A DNA stretch of 64,000 nucleotides from Ardenticatenaceae bacterium (GTDB lineage: Bacteria > Chloroflexota > Anaerolineae > Promineifilales > Promineifilaceae). This document shows positions 50,690-59,014 of this stretch, one piece after another. Every line of letters starts with the position of its first letter. The stretch's first letter is position 1. The notes below the pieces were generated by a model. That model saw only the letters and a program-made list of their open reading frames with translations, had not been told where the DNA came from and made no database searches. The stretch is from the NCBI GenBank assembly GCA_020634455.1, contig JACKBQ010000001.1, positions 3,348,001 to 3,412,000 of the forward strand, given 5' to 3'. Made by a program: the position numbers and the translations under genes.

Positions 50690-51904
50690 ATGATTGGTGA
50701 GACAACGTTGAAAAAGACGGGATTGATCCCGGAAATGTTGTGGGATGTGGCGCATTATAAAGAAGTGGGATTATATTTTTATTTGGAAGCCACCCAGGAC
50801 ATTTTGCCGAACGGCCGTGTGAATGTAGAGAATCACGGCGAGATGATTATGTTGGGGAGTTATTCTTATTTAGGTCTAATTGGTCATCCAGACATTAACG
50901 CCGCGGCAAAAGCGGCCGTTGATCATTATGGTACGGGCACCCACGGCGTGCGGTTGCTGGCTGGTTCTCTGAAGCTGCATAACGAGTTGGAAAGTCGCAT
51001 TGCCAAATTTAAGCAGACGGAAGAGGCCATTACCTTTTCTAGCGGCTACGTTACCAACTTGGCGACTATTTCTAGCCTGCTACGCAAAGGCGACACGGTG
51101 ATTTGTGACAAGTTGAACCATGCCAGCATTGTGGACGGCTGTATGTTGGCAATGGCCAAATTTGTGCGCTTCCGCCACAACGACATGGACCATCTGGAAA
51201 AACGGTTGCAAGAGGCGGGGGAGGACGGCCGTAAACTGGTTATCGCCGATTCTGTGTTTAGTATGGATGGCGACATCATCAACCTGCCAGAAATGGTGCG
51301 CCTCTGCCGTAAATATGGCGCATACCTGATGATTGACGAAGCCCACTCCATCGGCGTGCTGGGCGAGACGGGGCATGGCATTGAAGAACATTTTGACCTG
51401 CCCCCCGACAGCATTGACATCAAAATGGGCACGCTGAGCAAGGCAATCCCCAGCGCGGGTGGCTATGTGGCTGGCAATCATGAACTTATTCAATTTTTGA
51501 AGCATGAAGCACGCGCTTTTATTTTCTCTGCCGCCATTCCACCAGCGTCTGCCGGAGCTGCCAAAGCTGCCTTTGACGTGATAGAAGCCGAACCGTGGCG
51601 TGTGAAGAAGCTGCAAACGAACTATGATCATTTTGCCGGGCGACTGCGTGAGGCAGGCTTTGACCTGCTGTACACCGAAACCGCCATTGTGCCGGTGGTC
51701 TGCGGCAGCACCGATCGGGCGGCCACGCTGGCCAAATATTGCCAGGATCGCGGCATTTTTGTGCAGGCGGTGGTAGCTCCGGTGGTGCCCGAAGGGCTGG
51801 CCCGGCTGCGTGCCTGCGTCTCTGCCGCGCACCAAATGGAAGATATTGATTACTGCGCCGACACGATTATTGAAGGTGGTCGGGCGCTGGGAATTATTCA
51901 GTAG
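50690..51904 (+). CDS. Alpha-oxoamine synthase family enzyme (BioF/Kbl/SPT-like)
   Basis: A 404-residue PLP enzyme. The start at 50690 has GAGGAG 8 nt upstream. GSYSYLGLIGHPDINAAAKA, GTGTHGVRLLAGSLKLHNEL and IDEAHSIGVLGETGHGIEEH are the family blocks, and MGTLSKAIPSAGGYVAG contains the PLP lysine (about residue 251). These enzymes condense an amino acid with an acyl-CoA, losing CO2, as in serine palmitoyltransferase, AONS or KBL. The amino acid and the acyl chain cannot be told. It lies before rlmH with a repeat in between. Confidence 0.9.
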   Translation: MIGETTLKKTGLIPEMLWDVAHYKEVGLYFYLEATQDILPNGRVNVENHGEMIMLGSYSYLGLIGHPDINAAAKAAVDHYGTGTHGVRLLAGSLKLHNELESRIAKFKQTEEAITFSSGYVTNLATISSLLRKGDTVICDKLNHASIVDGCMLAMAKFVRFRHNDMDHLEKRLQEAGEDGRKLVIADSVFSMDGDIINLPEMVRLCRKYGAYLMIDEAHSIGVLGETGHGIEEHFDLPPDSIDIKMGTLSKAIPSAGGYVAGNHELIQFLKHEARAFIFSAAIPPASAGAAKAAFDVIEAEPWRVKKLQTNYDHFAGRLREAGFDLLYTETAIVPVVCGSTDRAATLAKYCQDRGIFVQAVVAPVVPEGLARLRACVSAAHQMEDIDYCADTIIEGGRALGIIQ

Positions 51905-51967
51905 ATCGGTAAACGGTAATCCGTAAACCGTTCACTGATTACGGATTACCGTTTACGGATTACCGAA
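51904..51967. repeat. GGTAATCGGT-family palindromic repeat between two genes
   Basis: GATCGGTAAACGGTAATCCG pairs imperfectly with CGGATTACCGTTTACGG; same family as 9948-10032. It begins at the stop of the oxoamine synthase and ends just before the rlmH ATG. Confidence 0.85.
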
Positions 51968-51969
51968 AA

Positions 51970-52446
51970 ATGCGACTAAACGGCCGTCTCACTATCGCCA
52001 CTGTAGGCAAAGTCAAAAACAAGGCGTGGTTGGCGGCGCAAAACGATTATGTTAAGCGATTGGGTCGTTATACCACGCTTGATCTGGTTGAAGTGAAAGA
52101 CGTCGTCGGGCGCAGCATTCCCGACGACGTGGCGATGGCCAAGGAGGGGGAGCAGCTTTTGCAAGCCGTCGCCGACAGCCATCGCCTGATTGCCCTGACG
52201 CCAACGGGCAAACTGCGCAGCAGCCCTGGTTTAGCTCGGTGGCTGCAAAAACAGGTGGTGGATTACGGCCGTATCGCCTTCCTCATTGGTGGGCCGCTGG
52301 GCTTTTCCGACGAAGTGCTCGCCGCCTGCCACGAACAAATTTCCCTCTCTCCCCTGACCTTTACCCACGAATTGGCCCGCATTTTGCTGCTAGAACAGCT
52401 CTACCGCGCCTGCACCATTTTGGCGGGCGAGCAATACCACAAGTGA
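51970..52446 (+). CDS. rlmH: 23S rRNA (pseudouridine-1915-N3)-methyltransferase RlmH
   Basis: A 158-residue SPOUT methyltransferase. LTIATVGKVKN starts the fold, AFLIGGPLGFSDEV carries the AdoMet-binding GG, and LLEQLYRACTILAGEQYHK is the C-terminal signature of RlmH. It methylates pseudouridine 1915 in helix 69 of 23S rRNA. The ATG has no Shine-Dalgarno; the repeat just upstream takes up the gap. Confidence 0.93.
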   Translation: MRLNGRLTIATVGKVKNKAWLAAQNDYVKRLGRYTTLDLVEVKDVVGRSIPDDVAMAKEGEQLLQAVADSHRLIALTPTGKLRSSPGLARWLQKQVVDYGRIAFLIGGPLGFSDEVLAACHEQISLSPLTFTHELARILLLEQLYRACTILAGEQYHK

Positions 52447-52473
52447 TGGATTGTAATTTATCTTGTCTGGGGG

Positions 52474-53940
52474 TTATGCCACAACGTGGCTGCCGTGTTT
52501 GTCCAAAGGAACAACCAGCGTGACCGATGTGCCGTGGCCAGGAGCAGATTCCAGGCGGAGTGAGCCATCAATCCGGTCGGCACGTTCCCGCATGTTCACC
52601 ATGCCTAGACTCCCGCGAGAGCTGTAATCCTGATTTACCGCCTGCACATCGAAGCCGACGCCATTGTCCTGAACCAAGGCGACAAAAAGATTATCTTCTT
52701 GCCAGAAGCGCACCTGAATTTTGCTGGCGCGGGAATATTTGCGGGCGTTGCCCAAGGCTTCTTCCACAATGGAAAAGACTACGCTTTGCGCTTGATCGTT
52801 AAGCAGTTCGCCATGATCGCCCCCAATGAGGCGGATATTCAGCCCATCGGTTTCCTTGATGCGGTTGATGACGGTTTCAATCGCTGCACCCAGCCCCTGC
52901 GTTTCTAGCACCAACGGCCGTAACGTAAACAACATGCCCCGAATCTCTTTAGAAGTTTGCTTGGCTAAATCTTCTACCTTTTCCAGCTCGCCCAGCGCCT
53001 GTTCCGGGTCACGGGCCAGCAAGGAGCGGATAAAGTTGATGCGCATGGCAATGGCGGCAATGGTTTGGGTGGGGCCATCGTGCAGGTCGCGGGCCAGTTC
53101 TTTGCGGGCTTCCTCATCTGCTTCGATGATGCGCTGTTTTTCTGCTTCCAAACGTTGATAGAGCTGAGCGTTTTGCAGGGCAATGACGGCCTGGTCAGCC
53201 ACACCGTTGAACAGCTCAAAATGCTCTTTGTCGAACTTTACGGCCGTATCCGAGCCAATCACAATCGCCCCAAAAATTTGGAAACCGGCCCGCAGCGGAA
53301 TGCAAGCGGCCGTCAGGCAACTGTGAAAAGCGGCAAACTGGCGCAGTTCCGGGTCTTGCCGGGGATGATCCGTGGTTACGGGTTCTGCCTGGGTAAGCGC
53401 TGCCCCCACAATACCCAGCTTGCCTTGCATTTGCTTGTCAAAATCTGAAGCAGTAAAGCGGCGTGTGGCTACCGGGATCAAATCTTCACCATTGAATAAA
53501 AAGACTGCGCCTACCAGTGACTGGCGCGGAATGCCCATTTCTTCAATGGCCAGGCTGCACACGTCCAAGGCTTCTTCTACCACGCGCTCAAAGCTAAGTG
53601 TGGCTCGCATCACCGATGCCATTGATTGCAGGGATTTAGCCCGATTGTTGGCAGCACGCAGTTGGTGCAGCTCGGCTTCTACCATTTGGGCAGTGGTGGT
53701 TTGTACCCGGTCTGATGAGCGGTCCACAATGGCGTAAGACAAGATCATGCCGAAAATGAGGGCAATGCCCGCAATGGCTACGGCTGGAAGCCAATCCAGA
53801 AATGGTTTAACAAATACAACAGAATAAACCACAAAAAATGTGGCACCCATGACGATGGCTAGCAGCAAAAATGTGGCAATTAGAAACCAATTTAGCCGCT
53901 GAAATTCTTTTTTTATTTTGGCTGCTAATTTTTTACTCAT
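52474..53940 (-). CDS. NarL-type sensor histidine kinase with GAF domain
   Basis: A 488-residue membrane kinase from the ATG at 53940 (MSKKLAAKIKK). Two membrane helices (about residues 18-42 and 50-70) are followed by a GAF domain (about 110-260), then the HisKA_3 dimerisation part with ARDLHDGPTQ containing the phosphorylated His, and an HATPase domain (VEEALGNARKYSRA, VQDNGVGFD, GLGM-like SLGMVNMRERA). It senses a signal, probably intracellular, through GAF. No response regulator gene is adjacent, so the partner is elsewhere. A promoter-like pair lies upstream at 54163-54191. Confidence 0.9.
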   Translation of the reverse strand: MSKKLAAKIKKEFQRLNWFLIATFLLLAIVMGATFFVVYSVVFVKPFLDWLPAVAIAGIALIFGMILSYAIVDRSSDRVQTTTAQMVEAELHQLRAANNRAKSLQSMASVMRATLSFERVVEEALDVCSLAIEEMGIPRQSLVGAVFLFNGEDLIPVATRRFTASDFDKQMQGKLGIVGAALTQAEPVTTDHPRQDPELRQFAAFHSCLTAACIPLRAGFQIFGAIVIGSDTAVKFDKEHFELFNGVADQAVIALQNAQLYQRLEAEKQRIIEADEEARKELARDLHDGPTQTIAAIAMRINFIRSLLARDPEQALGELEKVEDLAKQTSKEIRGMLFTLRPLVLETQGLGAAIETVINRIKETDGLNIRLIGGDHGELLNDQAQSVVFSIVEEALGNARKYSRASKIQVRFWQEDNLFVALVQDNGVGFDVQAVNQDYSSRGSLGMVNMRERADRIDGSLRLESAPGHGTSVTLVVPLDKHGSHVVA

Positions 53941-54162
53941 TAAGACTTCGGCAAGCAATCGCTCAAGCTTTTGCAGTTAATTTTTGAGAATGATTATTAT
54001 CAGATTTTGCAAACTTCAATGTATCCAGAGATGTTGAATGGTCACTTCGGTAATTTAGCGTGTTTAGATGTAATTTACCCGCATTATTATACCGGAGCGA
54101 TTCAAAATAACGATAGGCAGGGCGTGAAAAACTGTGGACTGATGGTACTACTGACACCTTGC

Positions 54163-54191
54163 ATTATATGTTATGTCTAGTTTTTTGTAAA
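54163..54191 (-). promoter_or_regulatory. Sigma70-like promoter upstream of the histidine kinase gene
   Basis: On the minus strand TTTACA (54191-54186), 17 bp and TATAAT (54168-54163). The -10 box is perfect and the spacing is ideal. It leaves a leader of about 220 nt before 53940. A small inverted repeat (TATGCCAA at 54201-54208 and TTGGCATA at 54213-54220) lies just upstream. The rest of the gap 53959-54269 has no gene. Confidence 0.65.
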
Positions 54192-54269
54192 ACGGTAAGG
54201 TATGCCAATAGTTTGGCATAATATTCCTGCAATAATTCTTTCGATGTTGCCCTGGAGCAGGTTAAAAGT

Positions 54270-55184
54270 TTAAGAGAGCGCCGTGAGGGCGCGGGCAATT
54301 GTTGCGGCAACGAAGCCATTGTTGCGCAACAGGGCGACATTGGCTTGCAGACTACGGCCGTTTGTCAGTTCCACCACGCGCCGCAGTAGCCACGGGGTAG
54401 AGGCTGGGCCGTGAATGCCCTGCACATCCGCTTCCTGGGTGGCCTGCTCGATGGCCGCTTCTACCATGTCGGGGTCGCAGGCGTCGGCTGCGGGCACAGG
54501 CACGGTGATGAGTAGGCCGTTTTGCAGCCCGGTTTGCTGATGCGCTTGCAGCACGCGGGCAACTGCTTCGGGGGTATCCAGGCGAATATCTACGGATAAG
54601 CCGCTGCTGCGGGCAAAAAAGGCGGGCAGTTCGTCGGTGCCGTAGCCAATGACGGGTACGCCGTGCGTTTCCAGCACTTCTCGCGTGGCAGGCAAATCCA
54701 GAATAGATTTTGCCCCGCTGCTTACCACAGCCACGGGGGTTTGCCCCAGCTCTAGCAAATCGGCGCTAATGTCAAAAGGGTGGCCGCGATGCACACCGCC
54801 GATGCCGCCAGTGGCAAAAAGGTGAATGCCGGCCAGGTGAGCCAAAATCATGGTGCCGGCTACAGTGGTTGCGCCATTTTCCTGGTTGCCGATGGCCAGG
54901 GGGATGTCGCGACGGCTGCATTTGCGTACAGGCTTTCCGGCTAGCTGCCCCAAATATTCCAGTTGATCATCGGTTAGACCCACGTGTACCTGCCCTTTGA
55001 TGATGGCAATGGTGGCGGGAACAGCACCTCCATCGCGCACGGCCGTTTGCATGTTTACGGCCGTTGCCACATTATCCGGGTAAGGCAAACCGTGGGTAAT
55101 GACAGTGCTTTCCAGTGCGACCACTGGCTCGTTATTGGCGAGTGCCTGGGCTACTTCTGGCTGAATATGTAAAAACTTGCGCAT
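54270..55184 (-). CDS. psuG: Pseudouridine-5'-phosphate glycosidase
   Basis: A 304-residue enzyme. VALESTVITHGLPYP near the N-terminus, ATTVAGTM and ATGGIGGVHRG in the middle are the PsuG signature blocks; the lysine-glutamate catalytic area is in this region. PsuG splits pseudouridine 5'-phosphate into uracil and ribose 5-phosphate, a salvage step for modified RNA. AAGGAGA lies before its ATG. The kinase partner psuK is not next to it. Confidence 0.93.
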   Translation of the reverse strand: MRKFLHIQPEVAQALANNEPVVALESTVITHGLPYPDNVATAVNMQTAVRDGGAVPATIAIIKGQVHVGLTDDQLEYLGQLAGKPVRKCSRRDIPLAIGNQENGATTVAGTMILAHLAGIHLFATGGIGGVHRGHPFDISADLLELGQTPVAVVSSGAKSILDLPATREVLETHGVPVIGYGTDELPAFFARSSGLSVDIRLDTPEAVARVLQAHQQTGLQNGLLITVPVPAADACDPDMVEAAIEQATQEADVQGIHGPASTPWLLRRVVELTNGRSLQANVALLRNNGFVAATIARALTALS

Positions 55185-55309
55185 TGATTCTCCTTCGCAT
55201 CTCGTGGTATCTTATGTATGTTGATCGTGAACCTGCCCAACCATAGCACAGAACCTAACATAGCAAACCTGTACAAGCAGGAACGGCCGTTATTCTAGCA
55301 ACTTATCTA

Positions 55310-55338
55310 TTGAATGACTGCAAAATGCCGCCTATGAT
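55310..55338 (+). promoter_or_regulatory. Promoter of the larger ParB-like gene, almost leaderless
   Basis: TTGAAT (55310-55315), 17 bp, then TATGAT (55333-55338), ending 8 bases before the ATG at 55347. No Shine-Dalgarno is visible. Confidence 0.6.
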
Positions 55339-55346
55339 GAACGGTT

Positions 55347-56315
55347 ATGACGAATATTAGCAATGCAAAATTACAGGCTCGGCAGCGATTTGAACAGGCC
55401 CGACGACAGGCGTCGCGAGCGCAAATGGCGGCCCGGTTAACTGGTGAAGCAATTGATTTGCTGCCCTTCGAGTCTATTCGGGCGCAGTTGCAGCAACAAA
55501 ACCCCTACTATGTTGGCCTGGTTGAAGTGCCGCTGGATGCTATTGTGGGCAGCGTGGGGCGCTACAAAACGTTTACGCGCAAATTTTTGCCACTTACCGA
55601 TAGCGTGCAGGAGCGCTGGGTGGCCGTGGATGCCCTGGCAGCCCGCACAGGCTGGCCGCCAGTGGATTTGTATCAGGTGGGTAATATCTATTTTGTAAAA
55701 GATGGCAACCATCGTGTTTCGGTGGCGCGCCAGCTAAATTTGCCAACGATTGAGGCGCATGTACTGGCGTACCCGGTGGATTTGGAAATCAATCCAACAG
55801 ATGATTTGGATCATATCTTTATCCAGCTAGGTGAGCGGAATTTTATGGCTAAAACAGGGCTGGATGAGCTGCACCCTGAGCATAACATTCGGTTCACTTC
55901 ACCGGGGCGCTATACTGAATTACTGGCGCAGATCCATAGTTTGCGTCAAACGTTGGCCCAGATTGATGGGGAGGTGATGGATTGGGAAACGGCAGTAGAT
56001 GCCTGGTATGAAATGATTTACTTGCCCACTATCCAGATCATCCAAGATTCAACCTTGCTGGCAGATTTTCCAGGGCGCACGGAAGCAGATATGTTTGTTT
56101 GGCTGTCACAGCACCGCGAACGATTGCAGGAACGATACGGCCGTGTAGAGAATTTAGCCGATTTGGCCCATTTTTTGGCAGATGAATACCGGGAAGCCGG
56201 GCTGCCCAAGCTGACGCGAAAAGTGCGTCGTTTACTGGGGGTCAACAGCTTGCCCCCTTTACAAGAGGCTGATAATTTAGATGAAACTCTCTCAGAGTTA
56301 GACATTGACGATTAG
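55347..56315 (+). CDS. ParB-like domain protein with helical C-terminus
   Basis: A 322-residue protein. The N-terminal half (about residues 55-145) has a ParB-like core: VEVPLDAIVGSVGRYKTFTR, then VGNIYFVKDGNHRVSVARQ and IEAHVLAYPVD, the same pattern as the small protein at 19338. The C-terminal half is helical (WETAVDAWYEMIYLPTIQII, GRTEADMFVWLSQHRERLQE) with no helix-turn-helix or nuclease motif. Function unknown; a nucleotide-dependent switch is possible by analogy with the ParB CTP fold. Confidence 0.65.
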   Translation: MTNISNAKLQARQRFEQARRQASRAQMAARLTGEAIDLLPFESIRAQLQQQNPYYVGLVEVPLDAIVGSVGRYKTFTRKFLPLTDSVQERWVAVDALAARTGWPPVDLYQVGNIYFVKDGNHRVSVARQLNLPTIEAHVLAYPVDLEINPTDDLDHIFIQLGERNFMAKTGLDELHPEHNIRFTSPGRYTELLAQIHSLRQTLAQIDGEVMDWETAVDAWYEMIYLPTIQIIQDSTLLADFPGRTEADMFVWLSQHRERLQERYGRVENLADLAHFLADEYREAGLPKLTRKVRRLLGVNSLPPLQEADNLDETLSELDIDD

Positions 56316-56332
56316 CGCGATATAAGAAAATC

Positions 56333-56390
56333 TCCCTCCAGGAGGTTTCGCGCATAACAGAGGTCATGTTTGGAACCTCCCGGAGGTTGA
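56333..56390. repeat. CCTCCAGGAGGTT/CCTCCCGGAGGTT repeats
   Basis: Two close copies of a GC-rich palindromic word (CCTCCAGGAGG near 56337 and CCTCCCGGAGG near 56378) in the 97-bp gap before the CBM48 gene. A relative (CCTCCCGAAGGTT) is near 63735. The word contains strong Shine-Dalgarno-like GGAGG. Confidence 0.55.
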
Positions 56391-56412
56391 TTTACACAGG
56401 AGTAAAAAGCAC

Positions 56413-56709
56413 ATGCTTAAAAAAAGTTATTCAAAAACTGGAACAACCTGCCGGGTAACGTTTAAGCTACCCGCAGATGTTGAAGCCGAAGGAGTGCATT
56501 TGTGTGGGGAATTTAATAGCTGGAGCCCCACAGAGCATCCTATGAAGCAGCTAAAGGATGGCAGCTACAGCGTGACAATTTCGCTGGAGCCGGGCAACTC
56601 CTATCGTTTTCGCTATCTGCTGGATGGCCAGCGTTGGGAAAATGATTGGGATGCCGATGCCTACGTGGCCAATCAGTATGGCACAGAAGATTCATTGGTA
56701 AATGTCTGA
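56413..56709 (+). CDS. Small CBM48 (glycogen-binding) domain protein
   Basis: A 98-residue single-domain protein with AGGAG about 11 nt before the ATG. CRVTFKLPADVEAEGVHLCG, EFNSWSPTEHPMKQ and YRFRYLLDGQRWENDWDADA are the carbohydrate-binding module 48 / isoamylase N-terminal signatures, with the tryptophans that bind alpha-glucans. It may tether glycogen or regulate a glycogen enzyme; none is adjacent. A terminator follows. Confidence 0.88.
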   Translation: MLKKSYSKTGTTCRVTFKLPADVEAEGVHLCGEFNSWSPTEHPMKQLKDGSYSVTISLEPGNSYRFRYLLDGQRWENDWDADAYVANQYGTEDSLVNV

Positions 56710-56745
56710 ATCGGTTTGGCCTGAAATATAAAATTGATAAACCGG

Positions 56746-56776
56746 AATGCGCTGCCCATCGGGTGGCGCATTTTTT
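56746..56776 (+). terminator. Intrinsic terminator of the CBM48 gene
   Basis: AATGCGC (56746-56752) pairs with GCGCATT (56766-56772), with CCC/GGG inside the stem, followed by TTTTTT. It lies 37 bp after the stop. Confidence 0.8.
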
Positions 56777-56884
56777 GTTGGCCAAGTGGAGTGAAATTTT
56801 TGTGAGAAATCGTTGGCGATGACGTTGGCAAGTTGGCATCCCTTGCCTGCTGGGTATAATCGCCCCAACTTTGACTTCACCGGA

Positions 56885-56925
56885 AAAACCACAGATTACA
56901 CAGATGACACAGATTTTGTGGTCTG
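56885..56925. repeat. CACAGATTAC-family repeat
   Basis: CCACAGATTACACAGATGACACAGATTTTGTGG is a copy of the CACAGAT family (shown here only by its words CCACAGAT, CACAGATGA and ATTTTGTGG). It lies between the CBM48 terminator and the PpiC-type gene. Confidence 0.65.
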
Positions 56926-57001
56926 ATATCTTTGTGATTTTGCGTGAGCTTTTTTTGGTAGGCTCAACTTTAGGTAAAAAGAACATGTGTTGGAAATTTC
57001 T

Positions 57002-58000
57002 ATGAAACGAACCTTACTTCTTTTGCTGCTGCCTTTGTTGCTGTTAGCCTGTAATGAGCAAGAGCCACTGCCTACAGAGGTTCCTGCAATTGGCAGTGAC
57101 GCTGGCCAGACGGCCGAATCTTTAGCCCCTCCTATGATTAGCGATGAACCGATTGTGCTGCCAACAGAAACGGCCGTACCCGCCACCGCTACCCCGGAAG
57201 TGCCCCTGGCTGCCTTGGTAAATAACGAGCCATTGCCTCTGGCTGCCTTTGAGGCGGAACTGGTGCGTTATGAACGGGCCATTGCTGAACTGCCAAACGT
57301 GACGCCAAATCCAAACTACAGGCTTGAGGTGTTGGATGGACTTATTGAGCGACTGCTCATTCGCCAGGCAGCGGCCGCCCAAGGGGTCGTCATTACCGAG
57401 GCAATGGTAGATCAGGCGATGGCCGATCTGCTTAATCGAGCCGGTAGCCCTGAAAATTTTGCCGCCTGGCTGGAGGCCAACCAGTACACGGAGGTGGAAA
57501 TTCGTGATGAAGCCGCGTATGGGTTGATTTTAGAACAGATGGTAACGGCCGTTACTGCCGATGTTCCCGTGGCGGTAGAGCAAGTTCACGCCCGTTACAT
57601 TCAGGTAGATGACCCTAATCTGGCCAACACGCTGCTGGCCCAGATACAAAACGGGGATGATTTTGCTACTTTGGCGCAAATTCATTCGCTAGACAGAATT
57701 ACGGGCGAGAATGGTGGGGATTTAGGCTTTTTTGCTTTGGGCACGCTGCTGGTGCCAGAGGTCGAGGCGGCCGCTTTTGCGCTGACAGAGCCGGGTAGCG
57801 TGAGTGAGGTGATTACGGCCGTAAACAGCGCGGGAAATCAAGTTTACTACATTGTGCAGTTCATTGAGCGTGATCCGCAACGGCCGTTAGACGCAGAGGT
57901 CCGGCCTGTTCTCCTGCAAGAAGCGCTTGAAAGCTGGCTGGATAGCCTGTGGCAAGCAGCCACGGTTGAGCGTCTTATCGAGGTAGATAATGGCTCATAA
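57002..58000 (+). CDS. PpiC-type peptidyl-prolyl isomerase lipoprotein (SurA/PrsA-like)
   Basis: A 332-residue lipoprotein. The start at 57002 gives MKRTLLLLLLPLLLLAC with the lipobox LLAC. A SurA N-terminal-like helical part (about 75-180) is followed by a parvulin domain (about 185-300): VHARYIQVDD, ADLATLAQIHSLD-like GDDFATLAQIHSLDRITG and GGDLGFFALGTLLVPEVE. It should help fold exported proteins outside the membrane. The next gene starts 16 bp after its stop, so they are probably co-transcribed. Confidence 0.88.
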   Translation: MKRTLLLLLLPLLLLACNEQEPLPTEVPAIGSDAGQTAESLAPPMISDEPIVLPTETAVPATATPEVPLAALVNNEPLPLAAFEAELVRYERAIAELPNVTPNPNYRLEVLDGLIERLLIRQAAAAQGVVITEAMVDQAMADLLNRAGSPENFAAWLEANQYTEVEIRDEAAYGLILEQMVTAVTADVPVAVEQVHARYIQVDDPNLANTLLAQIQNGDDFATLAQIHSLDRITGENGGDLGFFALGTLLVPEVEAAAFALTEPGSVSEVITAVNSAGNQVYYIVQFIERDPQRPLDAEVRPVLLQEALESWLDSLWQAATVERLIEVDNGS

Positions 58001-58015
58001 CATGTATCGGTAAAC

Positions 58016-58852
58016 ATGGCAACCAGACGTAAACAACAAACCGGCTGTGTTGGCCGCTTGATGAGCCTGGTGGCCGCCTTGCTGCTGCTGCTGGGCGTGG
58101 GCATTGTGGCCTTGGTGGCCATCTTCTTCCTGGCTCCAGAGCGCTTGCCAGATGTCTCATTTGATCTAGATCATCTGTTGCCTGAGATTGCCATACCGCG
58201 AATAGCAATCTCAGACGAAGCGATGCCTACGCTGGTTTCGGCCCTTGTGTTGCCATCCCCCACTCCCACAGAAACCGAGCCGCCGCTTGCCCCAACCTGG
58301 ACGCCTCTACCCGTGCTCCCGTCGGCCACGCCGCTGCCTTTTAGCACGCTTAAACCATCTGTAACGCCGTCGCCCTGGCCCACGTTCCCCACAAAAACCC
58401 TTACCCCAACGCACACCCCCACCCCCACGAATACGCCCACGGCTACGCCGCTGGGACCTACCCCTACGCCCAGTCCTACACGCTCGGCCTTTATTTTTAC
58501 CAAGACCGACAACAGCCCATTTTATTTGCAAAATCATGCCAACAACGCCGGGTGTGGTTGGCTGGGCATTGCTGGGGAGGTGCTAGATTTGAACCTGAAT
58601 CCGGTATCGTTTGGCAGTTACCGGGTGCATGTGTGGGGTAGTGGCATTGATGAGCGGGTGCTGGTGGGCAACGCCCCCGACTACGGGCCATCGGGCTGGG
58701 AGCAGTTTGTGTTTGATTCGCCTGTAATGCGGGATTACAACGTGCAGCTAGAAACGCCGAGCGGTACGGCCGTTTCCCAAATTTATCACGTGCAAACCAA
58801 ACCTACCTGCGACGAAAACCTGCTGCAAATCAACTTTGTACAAAACCACTAG
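58016..58852 (+). CDS. Membrane-anchored protein with Thr/Pro linker and unknown C-terminal domain
   Basis: A 278-residue protein with one membrane helix (LMSLVAALLLLLGVGIVALV), a linker rich in Thr and Pro (about residues 75-160), and a beta-rich C-terminal domain containing AGCGWLGIAGEVLDLN and YRVHVWGSGIDERVLVGN. The last part resembles small domains seen in other secreted proteins of this bacterial group, of unknown function. It follows the PpiC gene by 16 bp and probably shares its transcript. Confidence 0.6.
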   Translation: MATRRKQQTGCVGRLMSLVAALLLLLGVGIVALVAIFFLAPERLPDVSFDLDHLLPEIAIPRIAISDEAMPTLVSALVLPSPTPTETEPPLAPTWTPLPVLPSATPLPFSTLKPSVTPSPWPTFPTKTLTPTHTPTPTNTPTATPLGPTPTPSPTRSAFIFTKTDNSPFYLQNHANNAGCGWLGIAGEVLDLNLNPVSFGSYRVHVWGSGIDERVLVGNAPDYGPSGWEQFVFDSPVMRDYNVQLETPSGTAVSQIYHVQTKPTCDENLLQINFVQNH

Positions 58853-58865
58853 CAGCTTTGCCAAA

Positions 58866-59013
58866 AAAGCCACAGAGAACACAGAAAAATCTGCGCAATC
58901 TGTGGTTTTCATGTGAGGCCGCTAAGTAGCCATTCGGAATTAACGTAGCGGCTTCGTACCGAACGGCTACTTTAAGCCCATTCGCCAATTCCATATTTTA
59001 TTTGCGAATGGGC
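58866..59013. repeat. Repeat-filled gap: CACAGA words and two hairpins
   Basis: It holds CCACAGAGAACACAGA and ATCTGCGCAATCTGTGG (CACAGAT family), a hairpin pairing AAGTAGCC at 58924-58931 with 58965-58972, and a second hairpin with GCCCATTCGC (58976-58985) against 59004-59013. The last lies just downstream of the stop of the PPC-repeat gene on the minus strand and may end its transcript. No coding is seen. Confidence 0.7.
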
Positions 59014-59014
59014 A

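Noticed and set aside
53971..54180. A 69-residue frame in the gap upstream of the histidine kinase.
   Set aside because: No Shine-Dalgarno, no family, and it runs over the minus-strand promoter.
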